A DNA stretch of 64,000 nt from contig OY365806.1 in assembly GCA_959347315.1 (NCBI GenBank), positions 29,494,866-29,558,865 of the forward strand, given 5' to 3'. Both the position numbers and the translations under genes were made by a program. Under the pieces are notes generated by a model. It was not told the origin of the DNA, made no database searches, and saw nothing but the letters and a program-made list of their open reading frames with translations. The stretch is from Bimastos eiseni. Taxonomy: Eukaryota; Annelida; Clitellata; Crassiclitellata; Lumbricidae. Every line of letters starts with the position of its first letter. Position 1 is the stretch's first letter. Shown here one piece after another: positions 12,001 through 23,650 of this stretch.

Positions 12001-12124
12001 AATCAATTCTATACCATGCTACCGTATCGTATCTTAGGATTCTTAGCAATCATAATATGTCATTATGTCATCTTCTATATTTTTATATAGACCGTCAAAT
12101 GACGACTACAACCTTTAGACGGAT

Positions 12125-12341
<217 letters not shown>

Positions 12342-12479
12342 CTGCTCTAATCTCCTCTTCTTATCTTTCCCTTGCCCTCTCCTCCTCTCCTCTCTCCTCT
12401 TCTTCTCTCTTCTTATCGGCTCTTTTTCTTTCCGTAGAGTACGACGGCGAACGCGATTATTATTGCCCTGTTGACCTTC

Positions 12480-12681
12480 AGGAGAAAATGAAGAAGAAGA
12501 GGAATAGGAAATGAGTAAGTTGAGAATGAGGAAGAGGAAGACGCGGTAAAAAGGGGAGGAGGAAAAGGAGGAGAGGATAAGGAGGGAGGACACTGAAGAA
12601 GACCTCGAGAAAAGGCTAAAGGAGGCGAGGAGGATGGGACGAGGAAGAGGAAAAGGAGGAGGAGGAGGAGGAGGGGGAGAT
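12480..12681. repeat. Polypurine tract (AGG/GAA-rich), unit A
   Basis: About 200 bp of nearly pure purine on the plus strand (AGGAAGAGG, GGAGGAGGAGG). It follows 300 bp of nearly pure pyrimidine (12125-12430). The strand switch could fold back or form triplex DNA. The long RERERE and PPPPPP frames on the minus strand are artefacts. Confidence 0.8.
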
Positions 12682-12689
12682 GGTTGCGG

Positions 12690-14185
12690 TGTTACCCGTG
12701 ATGATATCATTTTCAGCGCCTTGTGCGAACGAGTTAGTCATGCGGTATAATGATCTCATCGCAGACAGGTGCTTGTGATATACCTCACACAGTGTAATCA
12801 CACATGATCACACATACAGTCACGCACACTGACACGCATTATAGGCCTACCTACTCGATAATCATCTGCTGAAAGTCATCGAGTCCAAGTCACTTAGTGG
12901 CAGCAGAATCGACCGTTAGGCAAGCGAAGAAACATGCCTACTGGAAGTAAAGGAAGTAAAGGAGCGACGGAGTGTTCGACAGTCATTGCACAGACAGACA
13001 GTTCAGCCGTGTGGATCCGCGGTTCTCAACCATTGGCACGTCCCCCTTGTAGGGGGTATGCCAGTGGCGTCCAGATGGGGACTCCTGAGGCAAATGCAAA
13101 TTTCACGTAGAGGGAAACTTTTTTAGTCATGGGGGAATATTTTGCCATCCATACAATTGGGACCGGGGCGTTTGCCTCCATCGCTCAGGGGGATTGACGT
13201 TCTTGGGGTATGCCAGCTGTTGCCAAGGGGTACGCTAGAAAAAATAATTTGAACAAATATTTCGTAGAAAAACATAAAATAATCGCAATTAAGATGCATA
13301 CAGCTGACACGTTGTGGCTATTGTGAAGCAAAACCGGAATAGTTATACGCCACAGAATAGACTCCATATCTTGCTATCAGTTTTAGTAAAATTGAATGGC
13401 ATTTCACTATTGCATCCGTTGAATGATTCATTCAACTTTCGTGTGATGATTGATTGAAGAGTGAATTGATTTTAACAAGAACTCGTTGAGTGGTTTCTGG
13501 CTTAAAAGAAGAGGAGAATTTCGATTTATTTCCGACAGAGCCATGACATTTTTGATTCCTTTCAGCACTTCATATCTACGTCAAACCGGCTTTTTGCAAT
13601 GCTTGTAATTAAAAACAAATACAGATCCAAACTTGAACTTAACCAGACTTGCTTCTAAAATTAACAAAATTAAAGCCTGACAAATCAAAATCGTGCAAAT
13701 CAAAGCAAGGTCAATGTCCGCATTGAAGCGAATAAACTGGTTTCTTCACTCCGATTAATTATTATGTCTATTATTTTTATTAGAAAAGAATGAAAAAAAT
13801 ATTACAATTTTATTTTTATTGATGCCAATAATTTTAATATGATAGATTTCATAAAATTTATGCAGATACAGAAAGATGCCTATAAAATGTTTTATAGGTC
13901 TAGTTAGGTTACGTAAGTCCGTTTAGTCAGGAATTTGTAAACTCAATAACTACTAAACAAAATTTATCAAGTTGAAGAACTTTTCTAAAATATTGTTCTG
14001 GCATGGGTACGCCAGCAGATTTTGTTGTTTGGTTGCACAACAGAAAGAAAGGATGATAAACGCTGGTGTAAATCGTGCATCGAAGACTACCCGACGGTTT
14101 CTTATTCACGTGGAGGGAGATTCAGACAAATCCCCGCAATGCACACTGCATGCAAAATTGGAAACAAGTAAAATAAGACCACAAA
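12690..14185. other. Unit A sequence with no gene seen, apart from a MITE
   Basis: No recognisable coding sequence. The surrounding GGTTCTCAACCATTGGCACG (13021-13040) to GGGGTACGCTAG (13217-13228) looks like an older hAT-type element end into which the MITE at 13062-13205 inserted. Confidence 0.4.
13062..13205. mobile_element. hAT-type MITE, family 2, unit A copy (144 bp)
   Basis: Ends CAGTGGCGTC...GACGTTCTTG with a perfect 8-bp target duplication GGGTATGC (13054-13061 and 13206-13213). The same family lies in reverse orientation at 49530-49687: shared GGCGTCCAGAT, GAGGCAAATGC, GGGAATAT and GGGGATTGACG. No coding capacity. Confidence 0.85.
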
Positions 14186-14188
14186 TAT

Positions 14189-14365
14189 TATTCACTAGCT
14201 GGGGAACCCCACATTGCACTGGTTGAGGCAGGTTTTTGGCCCTGGAGAGCAGGAAGAGGGCGGCCGTGGGTTCACCAACCCCTATACTGGGTATCCCAGG
14301 TGTTCTCCGAGCGACTGGCGAAGGTTTCGAGTCGATAGCTGTAAAAGTGTGCAAATGCATAAACG
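14189..14365 (+). repeat. Interspersed repeat (CTAGCTGGGGAACCC family), unit A copy
   Basis: Begins CTAGCTGGGGAACCCC and contains TTTTTGGCCCTGGAGAGCAG, GGGTTCACCAACCCC and CGAGTCGATAGCTGTAAAA. The same sequence occurs on the opposite strand at 55980-56209. The transposon class was not determined. Confidence 0.7.
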
Positions 14366-14724
14366 GACAGACAGACAGACTGTATACCTGCTACCTGTAC
14401 GATAACTCTCAAACCGTCCATTCATTCACGACGGTGGAAAAGAAGAATAGGTGGGCAGACAGATATCACGTGCACATACATGTCGGAAAGTGTGCAGCAG
14501 GTGTTTCATCGACACGCTCCTGGCGACTGAGAAGGAAATTTTCCTTGAGTAGGGGGTCATGAGACAGTATATATATATATATTATAGATTTCGATTAACT
14601 ATGCGAATGAAGACAGGACTGAACATGAAAAAAATCACTTGACAATTAGACAAACGACTCAAACAATGGAGGTCATTCATTCGCATCCATTGACTCAAGC
14701 AACTGGCGTCAGAAACTGATGTAA

Positions 14725-14968
14725 TGTAATCAGGCATTTATATAGCGCTGCAAGTATCAGCAGCGCTCTCGGCGGGCGTCTGTGATTGGACAAGGGAACA
14801 GGAGAGTCTTAAGGCGTCTTCGGAACTGACAAGGTGAGAGTGTCAGTAATTCCAGGCGCAGGGACTGTGGAAGACAGCAACAAGCTGAAGAGCCAACGTA
14901 ACTGATGGCGATTATAATAGGCGATAAGAGCCAATGCTGCTATTTGTTGGTTTGCGAATTCCGAGGAG
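14725..14968 (-). mobile_element. LINE 3' end fragment, unit A
   Basis: Minus strand reads into a LINE-type 3' tail; the plus strand shows ATTTATATAGCGCTGCAAG (14738-14756). The LINE ORF tail is frameshifted and short. It abuts the tRNA-derived SINE that follows. Confidence 0.5.
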
Positions 14969-14969
14969 A

Positions 14970-15200
14970 AATGTGGCCGATTGGTTAGAGCTGTCGGCCC
15001 GTAACGCTCAGTATGTGCTGGGTGAGCGGGTTCGACTCTCGTCCGAGGCGTCACTCTGAAGGGAGGGACCTTTAGCAAGTCCTTCGCGCACAATTGCTCT
15101 GCATTACAACTGCAGTTGCGTCGTCGAGACGTGTGTGCGCTTTCGTGCAAGACTTGTCTTGTTAGAGCGCGTTATAAATGCCGAGTTGTATTGTATTTTA
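14970..15200 (+). mobile_element. tRNA-derived SINE, unit A copy
   Basis: An internal Pol III promoter is visible: A box within GTGGCCGATTGGTTAGAGC (14973-14991) and B box GGTTCGACTC (15029-15038), with a long spacer as in Leu/Ser-type tRNAs. A tRNA-unrelated body and the tail TTATAAATGCCGAGTTGTAT follow. The acceptor stem does not close, so it is not a working tRNA gene. Confidence 0.75.
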
Positions 15201-17028
15201 GTGTATGTTCTATTGACGAACCTAGAATCTTAGACGCCGCCCGAAATAGATTAAGAGCTCTTCACTCGGTAGGCTTTAGGAAGGAGACTTAAAAGAAGAG
15301 TGCTGAAAAGAAGTTGGTGGTCGTAGTGTCCTTCGGTATACTGTGGGTCTGGCTACTTTGTGTAATTTTCCATGGCCTCAGTGCAAGTTGGTATTCGCCA
15401 CTTCTAATACTAAAACTTTTCCATTCAGAGCCTCACAACACACTTTGCTAACGCTTCTACAGCTCATCGCAGTAGGCTCTATCCGTCAGCTATCGTCACT
15501 GCTTAAAAGATGTGGAAAGTTTACATCGACGGCACGAAACCAGATTAACAATTATAATAGGCTAATCAATAATGATCAATATAGTCGTACACCACCAGAT
15601 TCATCAACTTATCAGTTGACAAAACATTTTCGGCACGTTCCGAGCGGTTGGCCTATGTGTGTTTGCACGATGATTTTATAGAAGTTAAACAGTTTAAAGT
15701 TTTGCTGATGGAAACCATTATTACATAAGAATAATACTTTTGATTCTCATCCGCCAGGACAATATTATCATAAGCCAATTTGTATATAAATAATATAGTT
15801 TTATTCAAGTCAATTCTTCCTTACTGAGAAGTGAGAACGGACATCAGAGGCACAGTTTATTTGTAAGTAGTATAGGGAGGGGAATGTGGGTGGTTCTGAC
15901 AGAAGAACTATAGGTTGGAGTAGATATCGCCGCAATAGGCAGTGATCAAATAAAAAACAAAAATTAAATAAATAAAAAATAATAATTAATTAATTAATAC
16001 AGAAATTGATCCTACAAAATCAAATTGATAGTCAGATTACTTACCAGATAAATGAATAACAGTAATAAATAGATTATATGACATAATAAATAAATGAGCC
16101 GCGAATTAATTAATTAATTAATTAATTGCCGATTTACTGGATAAACTAATAGATAACGTTTTACGATCGTTTCAACGATATCAAAGTTCAGAATAGAATG
16201 AAGGCGAAGGATTGTTGACCAATCAGAACCCATCTCCATTTCGCTGGCAATGGGCCAACAGAAGCTCAACTTGCTTTGAAACTGGCGAAACGCCAGTAAA
16301 CGGTGCCATCGATACCTATAATAGCAGTGATTTTAAAGGAGTCCCAGGTGGCATCGAAAACAGACATGCCCTTGGCTCCTTGCTCAACAGACCAACAACC
16401 GTTGTCTAATGTGTCATGTATTTCTATAAACGTTGTCTATATTGTCTTCTTCTCCCGTTAGTTTATTTATTACGAACTTACGATACATGTCAAGAAAGGT
16501 CGTTGACGTCGACATTATTTGCTATTAACAGTTCTCCCCGTTCGTATGCCGTAGGCCTAATACAGGGATCTATTCATGTTTACTCACAATCTCACTTCAC
16601 CAGTCACTTGTACTTGACCTTAGTGAAGTTGACTAAGAATTATATTTAATAATTATATTTAACTCGTGAAAGTAGCAGTGTGGAGCACTATAAGTTCTCA
16701 CAAAGAGAGTTGATATTAATTATATATTTAATCTTCTTTTGCCATGTATTGAGCTATATACATCTTTGAAATGGTTCCGGGGAGATGCTTGACATTCAGG
16801 TGATCTACCTGAACTAGTTCAGGCCGAAATGAGCCGGTCGAAGGTTTAGGTAAGCTGGCGGAAGTTCAGGAAAATTCCATGAACATGAAGGATTTATGAA
16901 GCGGTTTGCACGATTCAACCAGCTACCGACTCCCACGCTCCAATGATTGCAATGTCTAGTGACGACGAACTAGTCGAACTGAAGTAATGATTTCCAGGAA
17001 GTTGCTGTCGCGACTGGTGCCCGCGTAG
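15201..17028. other. Unit A sequence with no gene recognised
   Basis: Open frames at 15343-15681 and 16212-16409 have no recognisable motif and no clear splice sites. (TTAA)n tracts lie at 15984-15998 and 16105-16127. Confidence 0.4.
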
Positions 17029-17065
17029 TGACGTCACCAGTTGCCGCCATCAAATTTCTATAAAA
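17029..17065 (+). promoter_or_regulatory. CRE palindrome plus TATA box (promoter-like), unit A copy
   Basis: A full CRE palindrome TGACGTCA (17029-17036) is followed 23 bp later by TATAAAA (17059-17065). An AATAAA lies about 200 bp downstream (17258-17263). No open frame follows, so this could be the promoter of a non-coding transcript or the remains of an LTR. Identical motifs are in unit B. Confidence 0.35.
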
Positions 17066-18253
17066 CGAAATGAGTCCTAGATACATCGCCCGGCTGCCCG
17101 AGTCAGCATATAGATAACTTGTGGTATCTTGAGTCAGTTTGCAGTCAAAGCAAGCGAGAACCGAATCTTGAAGTAGGCTTATTGTCGTCGTGGTTGTGTA
17201 TAACTTAGTCCTTCGGTTGATAAGGAAGTTATTACTGCGTTAGGTAGAGAGTGTGCAATAAAAAATTAAGTTAAGAAATACGGTATGTAATAAGTCGATT
17301 TGTTAGTACGTGATCAAGGAATAACGGATAACGTTTGGTGAAACTTGTATACCATGTAAACAGATAGAAGCGCTATGTGAATAATTATAACCAAACAAAA
17401 TAGTTTAGATTACCTTAGGAAGTTATATATACAGGCCAACATATCGACAACATAATGCGACTACTGGGTTCCCTAGAAGGCGGTGTTTTGCGGAAACAAA
17501 GAAACTTGTGGCATTGGTAGACAAATTAGAGTGGCATTTTAGTTATCTGAGGTATACTCTACTGGGTACCGGTATCCCTTTGGTTACTTCAATGAGGTAC
17601 ATTATAGAGAGATGGCATAGTAATCGACTTTTCAGACATATGGGTGTAAATATAATGCATGTATGCAATTGAGGATAAGTTGTACATGCACGAATGCACA
17701 TGTATGTATGTATGCATATATGCATGTATGTATGCATGTATGTATGTACATGTACGTCTGTTTGTATATACATGTATTCCACGTATGCTGACCTACGCAT
17801 GTAATTCTCTGCCGTCTGTCTGTGTGCCTGTCGGTTGTTTGTTTGTCTAACTGTTTGCTTGATTGTCTGTCTGCGAGAGGGTAACATTTAACTTCGTGGA
17901 CTTCGGGTATGAGAGCGGGGTGCTAGAGCAAACACGATCCGTATTAGCGGGAATGTCGACATGAGCGCGGAAAACGATAGGGGGCGAAGAACTATTGGAA
18001 AGAAGCCAGAACAAGAACGTAAATCATGTGCGTAAGATGAGGACAAGGCTCCGGCGTCGCCATTTTTTTAACAACAAACTAAAAATAGTCATCATGGTCG
18101 ATATGCAGTTCTATAAGTTAAAATATGTGCATAGTCTATATAAATAGTAATCAAGTATATATATATATATATATAGCGCATATATATATATAGTGCTAGT
18201 GTTTTTACTGACGAAGAGAATAGTTCTCAGACTCAGTTGCTGATCAGAGAGCA
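17066..18253. other. Unit A sequence with no gene recognised
   Basis: Contains TATG/TGCA repeats near 17698-17752 and an (AT)n tract near 18156-18190. Confidence 0.4.
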
Positions 18254-20479
18254 TAATCCAGGACCTGGCCTGGGGTCCCGTTTGCAAAATGGTGTTGAGG
18301 TAGTTTCTCACTTCCAATCAGTCAGTGGGTCCCTAGACATGAAAAATCACTGAGGTGCTTTCCACGATCACGCCACGGATGACGTAATTGGAAAATCAAT
18401 TAATGGTAGGCCTACTGATTATTGTTATAGAATTTATTTCTGATATCGGTTTGGTCATTGGGGCCATCATCAGCTTGCAAGGTCAGGGTCAAGGACGTGT
18501 TATTAAATCAACCATGTCGATTATTACTCGGCCGAATCTTGCAGCAGAAGCAGATGTAATGTCTATCACATTCAACTAATTAAGTCAAATAATTATAACA
18601 TGTTCTACTGGCGCCCAGGATGGTTATGCACTGTTGGAGGTAACATGAAGGTCGAGCAGACCATACAGAGTGTTTCGAATGGTCCTGGAGGTCACTATGT
18701 GATTGGTGCCACACGCAATGCAACTGCTGTGGCAGATTTCGAGCTCATGTTCCACGAGATTGGGTCTATCTCAGCCTTCTCAACTCTAACTTCTAATCAC
18801 CCTATGAGCCACACAGAATGCCATCTACAGCATGCACTGAGCACCACTCGCCGTCTGACATTCAACCAAGCGTGTCTAAGCTCATAGACTTTGTGCTATA
18901 TTGGCAGAATCCTTACTCAGTGACCGCTAGTGTACCCAATCTGCTGCACAATTTGCTCACAAAGGAGGCTGTTGACCGCATGGTGTATGCACGCCTGCTA
19001 AGTTTTCTCCAGAATGGTCAAGATGTGTATGCCTACCGTTCATACAGGCAGGAACGATTAGTTGAAAGACTAAGGAAATTAGCTCACTCATATAGAAGTC
19101 GAAATTACCACAGTTCACAGACCAACATCATAAGACACCATCAGCAATGGAAACGGAGAAGTGCAGCCTCTCATCCAAGGACATGGCAGTGGTGCAAAGG
19201 GACATGGGCATTGCTAAGGACGGGACATGGACATCAAGCAAATACTCAGTCCCAATTTGGCCTCAGCATCTCCATTGTTTGATGGTGACCTTCCAGGTCA
19301 TTACTTGTTTGGGAGATTGAGCCTAGACTGGACCTCAACCAATAGCATCGGCAGTCCACTCTTGACACTCATGTTGTGGTAGATTTTCTGTCTAAGATGC
19401 GGCAGATGCCATTAGCACAATTTCCCGATATAGGTGTATTTAGCCACTGACGCCATCATAGCTTCAGCTTCATCCCTATGCCAAGATGTTAAGTTTGTCC
19501 ACCTATATAGTACTCGATTCCTGCATCGCGATGTCTGTTAAGGAAGGGAGCGCATGCGGCACTCAAACTCAGCATCAGGCATCACCGTTATTGGCATGAA
19601 CAGATACACACCAATACATCGCCAACTTGATAAGTTCTGGGCGTCTCAAGAAAACAAACGAAATCTGCAACTTCTTGTTAGAGATATTGTTAACAATTGA
19701 GTCCAGGGAAATGCTAAAATTATTTTCAACTTTATTGGTTTTGACGATAAAGCACTTTCAGCAACAGCGACTGGCAATGAAGAGATTCCAGACCTGTTTA
19801 ATTGGAATGAGGAGGCAGACACCAGGCTGGTCGCGCTTGTAGACTGGGCCATTCCGTGTGCAACAGCGTAAAAGAGTTGTCGTAGTCTCAAAAGGCACGG
19901 TCACTTTGTATTACTGCTGAGTAGAAAACTATTTAACATCCGCTGCTGGAATGCTTTCCCTCCTACAAGCAGCGAGAGCAAAGTACAACTACAACGAAAA
20001 GCCTTTCTCGTGCACAGGACATGCCAACAACTTGCAACAGCCACTGATCGCGAGACAAGACTACAACCATTACAGAATGGATGGAAGGAACACATCGGTG
20101 CGATCCTGCCATTAAAATGTCTTAATCCCTTGTCACGTAGTCTACTCACAACATGCAAGTGTACAGGGACGTGCGACACTGGACGCTGTAAGCCTAGTTG
20201 TCGTTCTGCTGGCATTTTTTACTTGATATTTTGTCATGGGAAAACCGAAAACTCTTCCTGCAATAACCAACAATGCAAACGTGCGCAGGCTTACACACAT
20301 CCAAAGCAATCTTAAGAAACATCTTTAAATACAATCCTAATTAGTGTAATGACATAGTTGTAGAATAACTCATGTAATAATTATTTGCCTTAGTTTGTTG
20401 ACTGAGAGACATTAAACCTGTTTTTGCTGCAAGATTCGGCCGAGTAATAATCGACATGGTTGATTAAATAACATGTCCT
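18254..20479 (+). mobile_element. TIR element with decayed PIN-like gene, copy A, 3'-truncated by the duplication
   Basis: Same as the copy at 26704-29414 up to the breakpoint. The left inverted repeat (18254 to about 18580) and the decayed gene (18600-20312) are present. The right inverted repeat stops at 20479, where unit B begins, so about 485 bp of the right end is lost and the copy lacks one terminus. Confidence 0.85.
18600..20312 (+). pseudogene. Decayed TIR-element gene, copy A (PIN-like and Cys-rich tail)
   Basis: Identical by eye to 27050-28762, with the same frameshifts and stops: ECHLQHALSTTRR near 18815-18855, EEADTRLVALVDWAI near 19811-19855, CKCTGTCDTGRC near 20155-20190. The shared lesions show the gene was already dead before the duplication. 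Confidence 0.75.
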
Positions 20480-20603
20480 AATCAATTCTATACCATGCTA
20501 CCGTATCGTATCTTAGGATTCTTAGCAATCATAATATGTCATTATGTCATCTTCTATATTTTTATATAGACCGTCAAATGACGACTACAACCTTTAGACG
20601 GAT

Positions 20604-20791
<188 letters not shown>

Positions 20792-20929
20792 CTGCTCTAA
20801 TCTCCTCTTCTTATCTTTCCCTTGCCCTCTCCTCCTCTCCTCTCTCCTCTTCTTCTCTCTTCTTATCGGCTCTTTTTCTTTCCGTAGAGTACGACGGCGA
20901 ACGCGATTATTATTGCCCTGTTGACCTTC

Positions 20930-21131
20930 AGGAGAAAATGAAGAAGAAGAGGAATAGGAAATGAGTAAGTTGAGAATGAGGAAGAGGAAGACGCGGTAAA
21001 AAGGGGAGGAGGAAAAGGAGGAGAGGATAAGGAGGGAGGACACTGAAGAAGACCTCGAGAAAAGGCTAAAGGAGGCGAGGAGGATGGGACGAGGAAGAGG
21101 AAAAGGAGGAGGAGGAGGAGGAGGGGGAGAT
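20930..21131. repeat. Polypurine tract, unit B
   Basis: Copy of 12480-12681 at +8450. Confidence 0.8.
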
Positions 21132-21511
21132 GGTTGCGGTGTTACCCGTGATGATATCATTTTCAGCGCCTTGTGCGAACGAGTTAGTCATGCGGTATAA
21201 TGATCTCATCGCAGACAGGTGCTTGTGATATACCTCACACAGTGTAATCACACATGATCACACATACAGTCACGCACACTGACACGCATTATAGGCCTAC
21301 CTACTCGATAATCATCTGCTGAAAGTCATCGAGTCCAAGTCACTTAGTGGCAGCAGAATCGACCGTTAGGCAAGCGAAGAAACATGCCTACTGGAAGTAA
21401 AGGAAGTAAAGGAGCGACGGAGTGTTCGACAGTCATTGCACAGACAGACAGTTCAGCCGTGTGGATCCGCGGTTCTCAACCATTGGCACGTCCCCCTTGT
21501 AGGGGGTATGC

Positions 21512-21655
21512 CAGTGGCGTCCAGATGGGGACTCCTGAGGCAAATGCAAATTTCACGTAGAGGGAAACTTTTTTAGTCATGGGGGAATATTTTGCCATCC
21601 ATACAATTGGGACCGGGGCGTTTGCCTCCATCGCTCAGGGGGATTGACGTTCTTG
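21512..21655. mobile_element. hAT-type MITE, family 2, unit B copy
   Basis: Copy of 13062-13205 at +8450 with the same GGGTATGC target duplication (21504-21511 and 21656-21663). It was duplicated with the unit and was not independently inserted. Confidence 0.85.
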
Positions 21656-22638
21656 GGGTATGCCAGCTGTTGCCAAGGGGTACGCTAGAAAAAATAATTT
21701 GAACAAATATTTCGTAGAAAAACATAAAATAATCGCAATTAAGATGCATACAGCTGACACGTTGTGGCTATTGTGAAGCAAAACCGGAATAGTTATACGC
21801 CACAGAATAGACTCCATATCTTGCTATCAGTTTTAGTAAAATTGAATGGCATTTCACTATTGCATCCGTTGAATGATTCATTCAACTTTCGTGTGATGAT
21901 TGATTGAAGAGTGAATTGATTTTAACAAGAACTCGTTGAGTGGTTTCTGGCTTAAAAGAAGAGGAGAATTTCGATTTATTTCCGACAGAGCCATGACATT
22001 TTTGATTCCTTTCAGCACTTCATATCTACGTCAAACCGGCTTTTTGCAATGCTTGTAATTAAAAACAAATACAGATCCAAACTTGAACTTAACCAGACTT
22101 GCTTCTAAAATTAACAAAATTAAAGCCTGACAAATCAAAATCGTGCAAATCAAAGCAAGGTCAATGTCCGCATTGAAGCGAATAAACTGGTTTCTTCACT
22201 CCGATTAATTATTATGTCTATTATTTTTATTAGAAAAGAATGAAAAAAATATTACAATTTTATTTTTATTGATGCCAATAATTTTAATATGATAGATTTC
22301 ATAAAATTTATGCAGATACAGAAAGATGCCTATAAAATGTTTTATAGGTCTAGTTAGGTTACGTAAGTCCGTTTAGTCAGGAATTTGTAAACTCAATAAC
22401 TACTAAACAAAATTTATCAAGTTGAAGAACTTTTCTAAAATATTGTTCTGGCATGGGTACGCCAGCAGATTTTGTTGTTTGGTTGCACAACAGAAAGAAA
22501 GGATGATAAACGCTGGTGTAAATCGTGCATCGAAGACTACCCGACGGTTTCTTATTCACGTGGAGGGAGATTCAGACAAATCCCCGCAATGCACACTGCA
22601 TGCAAAATTGGAAACAAGTAAAATAAGACCACAAATAT

Positions 22639-22815
22639 TATTCACTAGCTGGGGAACCCCACATTGCACTGGTTGAGGCAGGTTTTTGGCCCTGGAGAGC
22701 AGGAAGAGGGCGGCCGTGGGTTCACCAACCCCTATACTGGGTATCCCAGGTGTTCTCCGAGCGACTGGCGAAGGTTTCGAGTCGATAGCTGTAAAAGTGT
22801 GCAAATGCATAAACG
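22639..22815 (+). repeat. Interspersed repeat (CTAGCTGGGGAACCC family), unit B copy
   Basis: Copy of 14189-14365 at +8450. Confidence 0.7.
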
Positions 22816-23174
22816 GACAGACAGACAGACTGTATACCTGCTACCTGTACGATAACTCTCAAACCGTCCATTCATTCACGACGGTGGAAAAGAAGAATAG
22901 GTGGGCAGACAGATATCACGTGCACATACATGTCGGAAAGTGTGCAGCAGGTGTTTCATCGACACGCTCCTGGCGACTGAGAAGGAAATTTTCCTTGAGT
23001 AGGGGGTCATGAGACAGTATATATATATATATTATAGATTTCGATTAACTATGCGAATGAAGACAGGACTGAACATGAAAAAAATCACTTGACAATTAGA
23101 CAAACGACTCAAACAATGGAGGTCATTCATTCGCATCCATTGACTCAAGCAACTGGCGTCAGAAACTGATGTAA

Positions 23175-23418
23175 TGTAATCAGGCATTTATATAGCGCTG
23201 CAAGTATCAGCAGCGCTCTCGGCGGGCGTCTGTGATTGGACAAGGGAACAGGAGAGTCTTAAGGCGTCTTCGGAACTGACAAGGTGAGAGTGTCAGTAAT
23301 TCCAGGCGCAGGGACTGTGGAAGACAGCAACAAGCTGAAGAGCCAACGTAACTGATGGCGATTATAATAGGCGATAAGAGCCAATGCTGCTATTTGTTGG
23401 TTTGCGAATTCCGAGGAG
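23175..23418 (-). mobile_element. LINE 3' end fragment, unit B
   Basis: Copy of 14725-14968 at +8450, carrying ATTTATATAGCGCTGCAAG. Confidence 0.5.
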
Positions 23419-23419
23419 A

Positions 23420-23650
23420 AATGTGGCCGATTGGTTAGAGCTGTCGGCCCGTAACGCTCAGTATGTGCTGGGTGAGCGGGTTCGACTCTCGTCCGAGGCG
23501 TCACTCTGAAGGGAGGGACCTTTAGCAAGTCCTTCGCGCACAATTGCTCTGCATTACAACTGCAGTTGCGTCGTCGAGACGTGTGTGCGCTTTCGTGCAA
23601 GACTTGTCTTGTTAGAGCGCGTTATAAATGCCGAGTTGTATTGTATTTTA
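23420..23650 (+). mobile_element. tRNA-derived SINE, unit B copy
   Basis: Copy of 14970-15200 at +8450, with A box at 23423-23441 and B box at 23479-23488. Confidence 0.75.

Noticed and set aside
14970..15060. Possible tRNA gene (also at 23420-23510)
   Set aside because: A and B boxes are present but the acceptor stem does not pair and a SINE body follows.
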